Shown: piece after piece, positions 55,946-64,000 of the stretch
Layout of the letters: each line of letters begins with the position of its first letter
Numbering within the stretch: position 1 is the stretch's first letter
DNA from: Bordetella genomosp. 4
Lineage (GTDB): Bacteria; Pseudomonadota; Gammaproteobacteria; Burkholderiales; Burkholderiaceae_B
Assembly: GCF_002261185.1 (NCBI RefSeq)
Contig: NZ_NEVQ01000022.1
Coordinates: 62,001-126,000, forward strand
Direction of reading: 5' to 3'
DNA: 64,000 nt
Program-made: the position numbers and the translations under genes
Notes under the pieces: generated by a model
What the model was told of the DNA's origin: nothing
What the model saw: only the letters and a program-made list of their open reading frames with translations
The model's database searches: none

Positions 55946-55971
55946 GTGAGCAGCTCACGTGAGCCGCTCAC
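55946..55971. promoter_or_regulatory. Two back-to-back 13-bp palindromes before the GntR gene
   Basis: GTGAGC-A-GCTCAC (55946-55958) is followed without a gap by GTGAGC-C-GCTCAC (55959-55971). Each is a perfect palindrome around one central base. They lie 77 bp past the LysR stop and 148 bp before the GntR-family gene, upstream of an AT-rich stretch (55980-56030) that could be its promoter. They are good candidates for a double operator, most simply of the GntR regulator itself. Confidence 0.6.
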
Positions 55972-56058
55972 AAGTCTTTGATTTATATGGTTTTTACTTA
56001 TATGCATAGTGCGTATTGATGTTTCACACTTCGCATGTGAGTACCTAGAATGGTCTCA

Positions 56059-56095
56059 TGTAGGCGGTTCTGGAAACATCTGTGAGCTGCCTACA
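56059..56095 (+). promoter_or_regulatory. Inverted repeat in the GntR gene leader
   Basis: TGTAGGC (56059-56065) and GCCTACA (56089-56095) pair across 23 bases, between the AT-rich promoter-like stretch and the start at 56119. The loop contains GTGAGC, the half-site of the upstream palindromes, at 56082-56087. It may be a leader hairpin or a further operator. Confidence 0.35.
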
Positions 56096-56118
56096 CATCC
56101 ACTCTAGATGCGGCGGCC

Positions 56119-56859
56119 ATGATCTTTCCTCCTGTTTTTTCTGCACCTGCACATGAAGCAAACAGCGCCTTGAGCTTTGGGGATGATGCCTACACCCGCG
56201 TGCGGCGCGACATACTTTCTTGCCGCTTGCCTCCCGGCGCATTTGTGACGGAGCCGGAGCTGATGACCAGGTACGGCATCCGCAAGAACAGCGTGCGTAT
56301 CGCTTTGGTAAGACTGGCCCATGAAGGCTTTGTAAAGTCACGCCCCCGCAAGGGCTATCAAATTGCACCCATTACCTTGCGGGACGTGGAGGAAGTCTTC
56401 ACGCTGCGCGTGCAGCTCGAACCCCTGGCGGCACGTCTAGCCGTAGGCCGCGTTGACATCGCACAGCTGCGCGAACTCGAGGCCGCTTGCCGAGTGCAAC
56501 ACCCGGTCATGCAATTGAACGATCAGATTGATGCGTTCATGGACGCAAACTCAGCTTTTCATCTGGCCATCTCGGCCGCCTGCGGCAATGAACGGCTGCA
56601 CCGCACATTGGCATCGCTGCTGGACGAAATGTCCCGGCTGGTCGCGCTGGGATTTGGCGTCCAGAAAACCAAGCCGGAAATCAAGCACGACCATAACGCC
56701 TTGATTTCAGCTTTCGAAGACCAGGACGGCAAGCGTGCCGAGCTGATCGCGCGACGACATATTGAGACATTCCAGGCAATGACCATGGAGAAACTTTATG
56801 CAAGTCTGGCGGAAACCGGTGCGGCCATTCCTATTAGCGGCCCAGGGAGCTGGCGATGA
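56119..56859 (+). CDS. GntR-family (FadR/FCD subgroup) transcriptional regulator
   Basis: The 246-aa protein has a GntR winged helix (about 22-85: DDAYTRVRRDILSCRLPPGA, YGIRKNSVRIALVRLAHEGF, RPRKGYQIAP) and an all-helical FCD ligand-binding domain (about 95-225). FCD metal/ligand residues appear in the Asp/His spacing of AFHLAISAACGNERL and KHDHNALISAF. It is the first gene of an operon that continues with an ABC importer, with an ATGA overlap to the ATPase gene, so it should regulate uptake and use of the imported compound. Confidence 0.87.
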   Translation: MIFPPVFSAPAHEANSALSFGDDAYTRVRRDILSCRLPPGAFVTEPELMTRYGIRKNSVRIALVRLAHEGFVKSRPRKGYQIAPITLRDVEEVFTLRVQLEPLAARLAVGRVDIAQLRELEAACRVQHPVMQLNDQIDAFMDANSAFHLAISAACGNERLHRTLASLLDEMSRLVALGFGVQKTKPEIKHDHNALISAFEDQDGKRAELIARRHIETFQAMTMEKLYASLAETGAAIPISGPGSWR

Positions 56860-57647
56860 GCGCCCAACCCGACATCGTATTGGCCGGTAATGCCGCCCGC
56901 AGCGCCGCCCCCATCGTGCTGCAGGCGACGCAACTCAACAAGTTTTATGGCTCGCTGCAAGCCTTGCGCGACGTGTCATTCGACGTACGCCGCGGCGAAG
57001 TCGTGGCTTTGCTGGGGGCATCCGGGTGCGGAAAAAGCACATTGCTGAACATCGTTGCGGGCCTGGATTCGTTCGATAGGGGCGACCTGGACATCGAAGG
57101 CCAGCCCGCCGCGCAGTTCAAGCAGTGGCACAAACTGGCATATATGTTCCAGGAAGACCGCCTGCTGCCCTGGCGCACCGTGCGCGACAACGTTGAGTTC
57201 GGCCTGGAGGCCCAGTCCCTGTCCCGCCACGAGCGGCACGAACGTGCAGAACAAGCCTTGCGCACCGTGGGACTGGCCGAATTCGCTCAATCGTGGCCCC
57301 ATCAGTTGTCCGGCGGTATGCGCAGCCGCGTCGCCCTGGCACGCAGCCTGGTCGTCCAGCCGTCAATACTGCTGATGGACGAACCCTTTTCAAAGCTAGA
57401 CCCGCACACGCGCAGCCAGATGCATCAGGAACTGCTGCGGATTCAGGCCGACAGCGGTGCCACCATTCTGTTTGTCACGCACGACGTTGAAGAAGCCGTC
57501 GTGCTTGCGGATCGCATCGTGCTGCTGGAGCCTCGTCCCGGCCGCGTCAAACAAATCGTCGACGTGCCTTTGGCCCGTCCTCGCCTGCCCACCGACCCGG
57601 ACACGGCCGAACTAACCCGTCAACTCCGCCTGAAGGTGACACCATGA
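56856..57647 (+). CDS. Nitrate/taurine-type ABC importer ATPase
   Basis: The 263-aa SsuB/TauB-type ATPase has Walker A GASGCGKSTLL, Q-loop YMFQEDRLLPWRTV, signature LSGGMRSRVALARSL, Walker B ILLMDEPFSKLDP and H-loop LFVTHDVEEAV. The QEDRLLPW segment is typical of the NitT/TauT family. It overlaps the regulator gene upstream and the permease gene downstream by four bases each. Confidence 0.9.
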   Translation: MSAQPDIVLAGNAARSAAPIVLQATQLNKFYGSLQALRDVSFDVRRGEVVALLGASGCGKSTLLNIVAGLDSFDRGDLDIEGQPAAQFKQWHKLAYMFQEDRLLPWRTVRDNVEFGLEAQSLSRHERHERAEQALRTVGLAEFAQSWPHQLSGGMRSRVALARSLVVQPSILLMDEPFSKLDPHTRSQMHQELLRIQADSGATILFVTHDVEEAVVLADRIVLLEPRPGRVKQIVDVPLARPRLPTDPDTAELTRQLRLKVTP

Positions 57648-58414
57648 CGCAAACCGCCGGGCGTTCCGTGTGGATTCTGCTGAGTCAGCGTCTGTTCCTC
57701 GCCCTGGTCTTTATCGCCATCTGGGCGCTTGCAGCATCACGCATGCCGGCCTTTATCCTGCCCGGCCCCACGAAAGTCTGGACGGCCATGCAGGCCCTGT
57801 TCGCCACGCCCACGTTCCTGCACGACATCGGCATGACGCTGTACCGCGTAGCAATGGGCTTTGTCCTGGCCACTATCGTAGGCACACCATTGGGTTTGGC
57901 GCTAGGAGCGAATCGTACGCTGGCCAATTTTTTCGAACCACTGCTCTCGGTAATCAATACCGTCTCGTCGGCAATCTGGGCGGTGTTCGCCATCATCTGG
58001 TTTGGCATATCAAACGCGACGACGATCTTTGTTGTCTTCATGACCGCCATGCCGCTGATCCTGACCAATGTATGGCAGGGGTCAAAGAACGTAGACAAAC
58101 AGCATATAGATCTGGCGCGCAGCTTTCGCATGTCGCGCACGCAAATCCTGCGCAAGATTTATCTGCCCACCATCCTGCCCTACTTTTTCTCCGGCGCCCG
58201 ATTGGCCTTCGGATTCGGCTGGCGCGTGTCGCTCGTTGCCGAAACGCTGGGCTCCTCGGACGGCATCGGATACCGCCTGCGTCAGGCGGCCGATCTGGTG
58301 CAAACCGACCAAGTGTTTGCGTGGACGCTCACGCTGGTCTTGCTGATGCTGGCCCTCGAAGGAGGGCTGTTGAAACCGATGGAACGCCGTCTGTTCCGCT
58401 GGAAACCGATTTAA
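57644..58414 (+). CDS. Nitrate/taurine-type ABC importer permease
   Basis: The 256-aa SsuC/TauC-type permease has five to six hydrophobic segments, FILPGPTKVWTAM near the N-terminus and the EAA-like loop KQHIDLARSFRMSRTQILRK that docks on the ATPase. The following RLAFGFGWRVSLVAETLGSS is a family block. It is translationally coupled to the ATPase gene. Confidence 0.9.
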   Translation: MTQTAGRSVWILLSQRLFLALVFIAIWALAASRMPAFILPGPTKVWTAMQALFATPTFLHDIGMTLYRVAMGFVLATIVGTPLGLALGANRTLANFFEPLLSVINTVSSAIWAVFAIIWFGISNATTIFVVFMTAMPLILTNVWQGSKNVDKQHIDLARSFRMSRTQILRKIYLPTILPYFFSGARLAFGFGWRVSLVAETLGSSDGIGYRLRQAADLVQTDQVFAWTLTLVLLMLALEGGLLKPMERRLFRWKPI

Positions 58415-58434
58415 AACTCAACGGAGTTTTTGTG

Positions 58435-59421
58435 ATGAACTGGAAAAAGTGTCTGCCCGTCACACTGGCAGCAGCAGCCTTGCTTGCCTCTGCCAATGCC
58501 CTCGCCGCCGACAAAGTACGTATCGGCTATTGGAGCAGCGGTGTCAGCCTGGGCTATGGCTCAGTGCTGGAGGCTACCGATTTTTTAAAGAAACAAAACC
58601 TGGACGTTGAATTCGTTCGTTTCCCCGACGTCAACGCCCCCTTGCGCGCGTTGGCCTCGAACTCGATCGATCTGGCCTTTGGCGCGCCTGCAGCAGGCGT
58701 GTTCAGCAGCGCCGCCGAAGGCGTGCCCATCAAGGTCTTTTCCGCGACGCAGCCTGCCGACGTGCAATTCGTCGTACCTGAAGGGTCGCCGATTACTTCA
58801 TTGGAACAACTGCGTGGGAAAAAGGTCGGCATGTCGCCCGCCGGCAGTTCTGTGTCTGTCATCGCCGGTGCGGTGCTGGACGGCAACTATGGCATCAAGA
58901 ACGGCGATTTCTCGCTAGTAGGCGGCAACGAATCCCGCATCGCGCAATTCCTCGCACAAAAACAGGTCGATGCCGCAGCGTTGCGTTCCGTCACGATCGC
59001 CCAACTGAGCGAACTGAAAGTTACGCGCCTGGGTACGTTTGCCGACGAATGGAAAAAGCTGACCAAGAGCGACTCTGTGCCCTATATCGGCATCGGCGCC
59101 GTGCGTAGCGAATTCATCGCGCAGCATCCCGATGTGGTGGCGCGTGTACTGGCAGGCATGCGCAACACCCTGTCGTGGGGCGAAACGCACCGGGACGAAG
59201 TCGTGGAGATCCTGCAAAAGTCCGCCAACCTCCCCGAACAAGATGCTCGCGTCTATGCAGGCCAGTGGTCGAACATGAATCGCGTTGCATTCGAGCCGGC
59301 AGATATCGCCACCCTGAAACGCGAGCATCAGGTTTTCACAGAAAGCGGAATGATCAAGGGCGAACTCAAAGACGATCTTTTCGTGACCGGTCCCTACGAA
59401 CAATCCAAAACCATCAAGTAA
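58435..59421 (+). CDS. Nitrate/taurine-type ABC importer binding protein 1
   Basis: The 328-aa protein has a Sec signal ending near ANALAADKV and an NMT1/SsuA-like fold (VRIGYWSSGVSLGYGSVLEA, LASNSIDLAFGAPAAGVF, LRGKKVGMSPAGSSVSVI). It should supply the preceding ATPase and permease. ATG 58435 is 20 bp after the permease stop; a much longer open frame is out of phase with the genes upstream. A second, different binding protein lies at 62619-63692. Confidence 0.88.
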   Translation: MNWKKCLPVTLAAAALLASANALAADKVRIGYWSSGVSLGYGSVLEATDFLKKQNLDVEFVRFPDVNAPLRALASNSIDLAFGAPAAGVFSSAAEGVPIKVFSATQPADVQFVVPEGSPITSLEQLRGKKVGMSPAGSSVSVIAGAVLDGNYGIKNGDFSLVGGNESRIAQFLAQKQVDAAALRSVTIAQLSELKVTRLGTFADEWKKLTKSDSVPYIGIGAVRSEFIAQHPDVVARVLAGMRNTLSWGETHRDEVVEILQKSANLPEQDARVYAGQWSNMNRVAFEPADIATLKREHQVFTESGMIKGELKDDLFVTGPYEQSKTIK

Positions 59422-59439
59422 CACTCCAAAGGAATAGCG

Positions 59440-60456
59440 ATGAGCAAAACCATGAAAGCCCTGCTGTTGAGCGAACACGGCGACCTGGACCAGCTGAAGG
59501 TCGTCACCGATAAACCCGCGCCCACCGCCACCGCAGGCCATGTGGTGATTCGCGTGGGTGCGTCCTCATTCAACTATCACGACGTCTTCACCGTGCGCGG
59601 CATGCCCGGTATCAAAGTGCCGCTGCCGGTCGTGATCGGCCTGGATATGGCGGGCGAAATTGTCGAAGTCGGTGACGACGTGGCTGACTGGAAAGTCGGC
59701 GACCGCGTGCTGGTCAACCCGCTGAATCGCGCCAAAGGCCTGATGGGCGAAATGCTGGACGGTGGGATGGCCGAATATTGCCTGGTGTCCGCACAGCAAC
59801 TGATCGCCCTGCCCGAGAAAGTCAGCTACGAAGACGCGGCCGCCCTGCCCGTCGCCTATGGCACCGCACACCGCATGCTGATCACCCACAACACCGTCAA
59901 GGCAGGTGATCGCGTGGTGGTGTTGGGCGCCAGCGGCGGCGTAGGCACCGCCTGCGTCATCCTGGCGAAACTGCTGGGCGCAGAGGTCATCGCCTGCGCA
60001 GGCAGCGACGCCAAAGGCGAGCAACTGCTCAAGATCGGCGCCGACCACGTCATCAATTATCGCGACACCGATTTCTCGAAATGGGCCATCGCGCAGTATG
60101 GCAAACCCCAGCGTCGCAACAACGAGGGTGGCGTGGATGTGGTCATCAACTTCACCGGCGGCGACACCTGGGTGCCGTCACTGAAATGCCTCAAGCGCGG
60201 CGGCACCCTGCTCGTATGCGGCGCCACGGCAGGCCATGATCCAAAGGAAGACCTGCGCTATGTGTGGAGCTTCGAATTGAACATCAAGGGTTCGAACAGC
60301 TTCTACGACGACAACCTCAAGGCCCTTTTGGACATGGTGGCTGACGGCAGCGTCAAACCCGTCATCGATCGCGTCGTGCCGCTGGAACAAGCCGCCGAAG
60401 GGCTGGCATTGATCCGCGACCGCGAAGTGCTGGGCAAAGTCATCGTCAAGCCCTGA
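59440..60456 (+). CDS. MDR-superfamily NAD(P)-dependent oxidoreductase
   Basis: The 338-aa medium-chain dehydrogenase/reductase has a GroES-like N-terminal half (ASSFNYHDVFTVRGMPG, VIGLDMAGEIVEVGDDVADW) and a Rossmann half with VVVLGASGGVGTACV. The catalytic-zinc pattern of alcohol dehydrogenases (Cys and GHE) is not evident, so it is closer to quinone oxidoreductases or enoyl-CoA-type reductases. In this operon it may reduce or oxidise an acyl intermediate. Its start follows the binding protein by 18 bp. Confidence 0.82.
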   Translation: MSKTMKALLLSEHGDLDQLKVVTDKPAPTATAGHVVIRVGASSFNYHDVFTVRGMPGIKVPLPVVIGLDMAGEIVEVGDDVADWKVGDRVLVNPLNRAKGLMGEMLDGGMAEYCLVSAQQLIALPEKVSYEDAAALPVAYGTAHRMLITHNTVKAGDRVVVLGASGGVGTACVILAKLLGAEVIACAGSDAKGEQLLKIGADHVINYRDTDFSKWAIAQYGKPQRRNNEGGVDVVINFTGGDTWVPSLKCLKRGGTLLVCGATAGHDPKEDLRYVWSFELNIKGSNSFYDDNLKALLDMVADGSVKPVIDRVVPLEQAAEGLALIRDREVLGKVIVKP

Positions 60457-60506
60457 TTTGACGCCCTCTGCGAAATTAATTCCTTGAAAATTTCATTATC
60501 GATATC

Positions 60507-60932
60507 ATGAGCGAAACCACACTCCCCACCAAAGAAGATATCCAGGCGCGCTTGCGCCGCGGCCCTTATCACGAGTGGCTGGGCATCGAGGTCCTGTCCG
60601 TATCTGAAGGCGAAATCGAGCTGTCTGCCAAATGGCGCGAAGAATGGGTCGTCAATCCCGACGGCGGCTACACCCATGGCGGCATTCTGGCAGCCTTGGT
60701 CGATCTGACGGCTGACTGGGCACTCGTATCGCAGACCGGACGCGGCGTTCCCACCATTGACCTGCGCGTGGATTACCACCGCGCTGCGATGCGTGGCGAC
60801 CTGCACGCCAAAGGCAAAGTCATCAAATTCGGCTCGCAGATTTCGATTGCCGAAGCCTACGTGTACGACGCCGAAGGCAAGCTGCTGGCCAGCGGCCGCG
60901 GCGCCTATTCCACGCCCAAGCCCAAGGCGTGA
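60507..60932 (+). CDS. Hot-dog-fold thioesterase, PaaI type
   Basis: The 141-aa protein has the PaaI-type hot-dog core: NPDGGYTHGGILAALVDLTA, with the HGG motif and a downstream acidic residue, followed by TIDLRVDYHRAA. These enzymes release free acids from acyl-CoA or aryl-CoA. Next to an acyl-CoA synthetase it probably recycles CoA from the operon's intermediates. Confidence 0.87.
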   Translation: MSETTLPTKEDIQARLRRGPYHEWLGIEVLSVSEGEIELSAKWREEWVVNPDGGYTHGGILAALVDLTADWALVSQTGRGVPTIDLRVDYHRAAMRGDLHAKGKVIKFGSQISIAEAYVYDAEGKLLASGRGAYSTPKPKA

Positions 60933-61015
60933 TAGCGCGGTGCGTCCGGGTCAACACGCCCGGCGCACCATCCGACCGGCCTTGAATTTTTCTCCATTGC
61001 CACGCAGTCCGTATC

Positions 61016-62542
61016 ATGACTACTCTGAAGAACCTCGGTGACCTGATAGACCCTAAGGCCGATCCGCAGCAAATCGCACTGATAGGGCTGGATGGCAAAG
61101 CGGGAACGCCCGAGACTGCGCGGCAATATACGTATGCGGAAGTCGATGACCTGGCGCGCGGCGTCGCCCAGGCCCTGCTGTCACAAGGATTCCAGACCGG
61201 TGACCGCATCGCCATCCTCGCTGCGAACTCAGTGCCGTATATCGCGACGGTACTGGGCATCATGCGCGCCGGACTCATTGCGGTGCCGGTCAATTTCAAG
61301 TTCCCGCCTGCGCTGATCGAATACGTGCTGCAAGACAGCGGCGCACGTCTGGTGCTGCATGATCAAGCCCGCGCGACGGCCATTCCTGATCATATTCCCC
61401 GCATCGCGCTGGATACGCCAGAGTTCGACGCGTGGCGCGCCGAGGGCAGCACGCCTTCATACACACCTGGCGATGACGATACGGCGCTGATGTTGTATAC
61501 GTCCGGCTCCACCGGAAAACCCAAGGGAGTCCGGCTATCGCATGCGGGCCAATGGTGGACCGTCGATACGCGGCGCAAGGCGACCCCCTTGGCATCTGAA
61601 CGCGCACTGATTGCCGCGCCGCTATATCACATGAATGCGCTCGCCTTGGCCTTTCTGTCGTTGGCCAGCCATGCGACGACGGTACTGCTGCCTCAGTTCA
61701 CAGCGGCCGCCTACATCGATGCCATCGGCACCTATCGCTGCACGTGGCTCACTGCCGTTCCGCCCATGATAGCGATGATGCTGCGCGAACGCGATCTGCT
61801 GGCACGCATCGATCTATCGTCCGTTAAAGTCATCCGCATGGGCTCTGCCCCGGTCAGCGCCAGCCTGCTGACACAGATTCACGCCATGTTTCCGGCCGCG
61901 CGTGTCATCAACGCCTATGGCACGACCGAGGGTGGCCCCGTTGTATTTGGTCCGCATCCGGCAGGCTTGCCTACACCGACGATGTCGGTGGGTTATCCGC
62001 ATCCCTTGGTCTCGGTGCAATTGCAGCCGGGGCCCGGAGACGGCCCGGAACAAGGCATTCTGACGTTGCGCAGCCCCGGTTTAATGCAGGGATATCACCA
62101 GCGCCCTGACCTGGCGCTGCCCTTCACCGCCGACGGTCATTACATCACTGGCGACGTTTTTCGCCGCGATGCGGATGGCTTTTACTATTTTGTCGGCCGG
62201 CGCGACGATATGTTCGTCAGCGGCGGCGAGAACATCTACCCAGGTGAAGTCGAAAAAATGCTCGAACAGCATCCTGCCGTTCAGCAAGCCGCGGTGGTAC
62301 CCGTCGACGATGACATCAAAGGCACCAAGCCCGTGGCATTCATTGTGTTGCGCGCCGGCCAACATGCCGACGCCGAACAGATCAGACAGTATGCGTTGGC
62401 AAACGCCCCGGCGTATCAGCACCCGCGTCAGGTCTGGTTCGTCGACGCGCTGCCTCTGGCGTCAACGAACAAGATCGATCGTCATCAATTGCTGGCAGAG
62501 GCTGCGAGGCGATTGAGCCTGGATCCCCAACACGCGGACTGA
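61016..62542 (+). CDS. Acyl-CoA synthetase (AMP-binding, class I)
   Basis: The 508-aa ANL-superfamily ligase activates a carboxylic acid through an acyl-AMP. It shows the P-loop-like YTSGSTGKPKGVRLSH, the A5 motif NAYGTTEGGPVVFG, the A7-A8 region YITGDVFRRDADGFYYFVGR with RRDDMFVSGGENIYP, and the C-terminal catalytic Lys in STNKIDRHQL. The acid is not determined by sequence; the operon's thioesterase and BAAT-like gene suggest a long or conjugated acid. Confidence 0.9.
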   Translation: MTTLKNLGDLIDPKADPQQIALIGLDGKAGTPETARQYTYAEVDDLARGVAQALLSQGFQTGDRIAILAANSVPYIATVLGIMRAGLIAVPVNFKFPPALIEYVLQDSGARLVLHDQARATAIPDHIPRIALDTPEFDAWRAEGSTPSYTPGDDDTALMLYTSGSTGKPKGVRLSHAGQWWTVDTRRKATPLASERALIAAPLYHMNALALAFLSLASHATTVLLPQFTAAAYIDAIGTYRCTWLTAVPPMIAMMLRERDLLARIDLSSVKVIRMGSAPVSASLLTQIHAMFPAARVINAYGTTEGGPVVFGPHPAGLPTPTMSVGYPHPLVSVQLQPGPGDGPEQGILTLRSPGLMQGYHQRPDLALPFTADGHYITGDVFRRDADGFYYFVGRRDDMFVSGGENIYPGEVEKMLEQHPAVQQAAVVPVDDDIKGTKPVAFIVLRAGQHADAEQIRQYALANAPAYQHPRQVWFVDALPLASTNKIDRHQLLAEAARRLSLDPQHAD

Positions 62543-62618
62543 TCCCGCACACAACACCATGTCGTTTATATCGCGATACAGACTGCAGGTATCGCCGACC
62601 GTTTTGAAAGGACTCACC

Positions 62619-63692
62619 ATGCGCTTTACGTTGATCAGCTTGATGACCGCTATCACGGCGATCGCTCCTCTTTCAGCCCACGCGCTGGACGAAGTCACTG
62701 TTGCCTTGGCCATTCCGCCCGCCGTGCACGACGGCGCGCCATATGCCGCCGCACAGGAACTCGGATTCTTCAAACAGGAGAATCTGGAAGTCAAAACCAT
62801 CGTCTTTCAAGGTGCAGGCGCACTGTTGCCTCAGGTCGCCAGCAAACGCGTGACCTTTGGCTATCCGACGTCGGAACCCATCATCTCCAGCTATTTCAGC
62901 GGCAAAGACATTCTGCCGCTGCGCTATTTTTATAACGGCGTGCCATCCAATACGATGGAGTTCGCAGTGCTGGCGGACTCGCCGATCAAAACCATCGCCG
63001 ACTTGAAAGGCAAACAGATCGGTGTGGGCGCGCTGACGTGGGGCACCATTCCCGGCGGACGTGCTGCCTTGCGCACTGCCGGACTCACTCCCGGCAAAGA
63101 CGTCCAATATGTCGCAGTGGGCGCGCTGGCATCAGGCTTTCAGGCACTGAAGACGGGGCGCGTCGATGCATTGAATTTCAATAGCAGCTGGAACGACATG
63201 CTGGAGATGTCCGGCACCAAAATCCGCCGCATTGCCTATCCCGAGGTCTTCAGCGAGACAGCCGGGAATGGTTTCATCACCCATACCGATAACTTCCGCG
63301 ATCATCCCGATCTGCTGGTCCGGTTTGCCCGCGCCTATACCAAGGCCCAAATCGCGTGCCAGGCTAACCCCGAATATTGCGTCCAGGCATTCTGGCGTGC
63401 AAATCCTCAAGCAAAACCTGCGGACGCGGATCCCGCACGCGCGTTGACCGATGCGACCACACTGCTGTCACGCCGCCTGAACCGTGTACTCAACAAACCC
63501 GACGGCCAGCCCCGCGTGCCTGGCCAGTACGACCTGACAGCCATTCAAGGCGGTATTCAAGCCATGGCGAACGCAGGCGAGTATCCCTCCGCCGAAGTCC
63601 CCATCAACAACATCTTTTCGAACGATCTGATTTCGCAGATCAATGATTTCGATGCGGAGGCAGTACGCCAGCAAGCCCGGAGCGCGAAATGA
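62619..63692 (+). CDS. ABC importer binding protein 2, NMT1-like
   Basis: The 357-aa protein has a Sec signal ending near PLSAHALDEV and an NMT1/SsuA-type fold: AIPPAVHDGAPYAAAQELGF, LKGKQIGVGALTWGT and LKTGRVDALNFNSSW. Two Cys near residue 250 (IACQANPEYC) may form a disulphide. ATG 62619 (MRFTLISLMT) is 76 bp after the ligase. It is only distantly related to the binding protein at 58435-59421, so the importer may accept two ligands or this one serves another permease. Confidence 0.85.
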   Translation: MRFTLISLMTAITAIAPLSAHALDEVTVALAIPPAVHDGAPYAAAQELGFFKQENLEVKTIVFQGAGALLPQVASKRVTFGYPTSEPIISSYFSGKDILPLRYFYNGVPSNTMEFAVLADSPIKTIADLKGKQIGVGALTWGTIPGGRAALRTAGLTPGKDVQYVAVGALASGFQALKTGRVDALNFNSSWNDMLEMSGTKIRRIAYPEVFSETAGNGFITHTDNFRDHPDLLVRFARAYTKAQIACQANPEYCVQAFWRANPQAKPADADPARALTDATTLLSRRLNRVLNKPDGQPRVPGQYDLTAIQGGIQAMANAGEYPSAEVPINNIFSNDLISQINDFDAEAVRQQARSAK

Positions 63693-64000
63693 GTCATCCA
63701 CGCATTAACGTCAGTCCTCGGGCCGCCGCCGTCGATGTGCGCAGGCAGATTCAACTGATCGGATTCCAGCCAGGTCCGATACAACTCGTGGCAGCCTTGA
63801 CGCATCCAGATGGCAGCATCTGGCGCAGCACGGCAGATTTTGTCGCGGGCGCTGACGGCATCGTCGATCTGGACGTCCAAGCGCCGCAGCACGGCGACTG
63901 GGCCATCGCGGATGCCATGGCAGTCGCTTGGTCACTGCAACGCCAATCGCCTCCCACCGACGCCGCCCGCTCCGAAGAAACCGAAACACTGTCGATTCGG
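63689..64000 (+). CDS. BAAT/acyl-CoA thioester hydrolase-like protein, N-terminal part (cut by window edge)
   Basis: The first 104 residues are present. They fit the N-terminal beta-sandwich of the acyl-CoA thioesterase/bile acid-CoA:amino acid N-acyltransferase family: QIQLIGFQPGPIQLVAALTH, DGSIWRSTADFVAGADGIVD and an AIADAMAVAWSL segment where family members have a DPMGLxWSL-like motif. The catalytic alpha/beta-hydrolase domain would lie beyond position 64000. The ATG overlaps the preceding stop (ATGA). With a ligase and a PaaI thioesterase in the same operon it suggests handling of acyl-CoA or acyl-amide conjugates. Confidence 0.72.
   Translation, partial: MSHPRINVSPRAAAVDVRRQIQLIGFQPGPIQLVAALTHPDGSIWRSTADFVAGADGIVDLDVQAPQHGDWAIADAMAVAWSLQRQSPPTDAARSEETETLSIR

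Overview
The window looks like chromosome of a Gram-negative betaproteobacterium of the family Alcaligenaceae (Bordetella/Achromobacter-like). This rests on the gene content: a nicotinate-degradation (nic) cluster, LivFMGHK- and Bug/TctC-type uptake systems, a neighbouring lptD-surA-rsmA and amgK-murU block, PutA and FadE, with a high-GC codon style. I saw no rRNA, tRNA, CRISPR array or intact insertion sequence.

Layout. (1) 1-5977: nicotinate degradation: nicC (cut by the window edge) diverges from nicD-nicX-nicF, a molybdenum hydroxylase large subunit and a MarR regulator. (2) 5942-15027: one minus-strand operon with two enolase-superfamily enzymes, a branched-chain-type ABC importer (with a fused LivM-LivG protein) and an SMP-30/gluconolactonase, facing a divergent LysR gene; probably uptake and breakdown of an acid sugar or similar carboxylate. 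(3) 15051-30285: housekeeping: fadE, an inner-membrane gate-domain protein, pyk, glycerate kinase, rsmA, surA, lptD, amgK-murU, a coiled-coil membrane protein and an OmpA-like lipoprotein. (4) 30643-40275: an eight-gene plus-strand operon encoding a polyamine-type ABC importer, two amidohydrolases, a CobW-type GTPase and a cytoplasmic gamma-glutamyltransferase-family enzyme. (5) 40296-44600: a variable patch with a lipoprotein, an ankyrin-like effector-type protein, an orphan toxin tail with a putative immunity gene, and two diverged copies of a roughly 180-bp non-coding sequence. (6) 44603-55869: a TctABC transporter, putA, a GAF/MFS/amidohydrolase operon and its divergent LysR regulator. (7) 56119-64000: a GntR-led operon with a nitrate/taurine-type ABC importer, an MDR oxidoreductase, a hot-dog thioesterase, an acyl-CoA synthetase, a second binding protein and the start of a BAAT-like acyltransferase.

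The most unusual signal is non-coding. Between the convergent genes ending at 18635 and 19175 lie two elements of 133-134 bp (18687-18819 and 18969-19102). Both fold into the same three-way-junction shape with a 34-bp outer stem, but in opposite orientation and with unrelated outer-stem sequence. The core (GTWGA/GATA internal loop, GAA-triloop hairpin, CTGGT-loop hairpin) is conserved, and the three imperfect outer pairs of the first element are G-U wobbles on one strand only. This points to a structured RNA or single-stranded DNA element family. Other items worth attention are tandem 13-bp palindromes before the GntR gene, perfect T-N11-A dyads by both LysR genes, the orphan toxin/immunity pair, and the importer/amidohydrolase/CobW/GGT operon whose substrate cannot be read from sequence.
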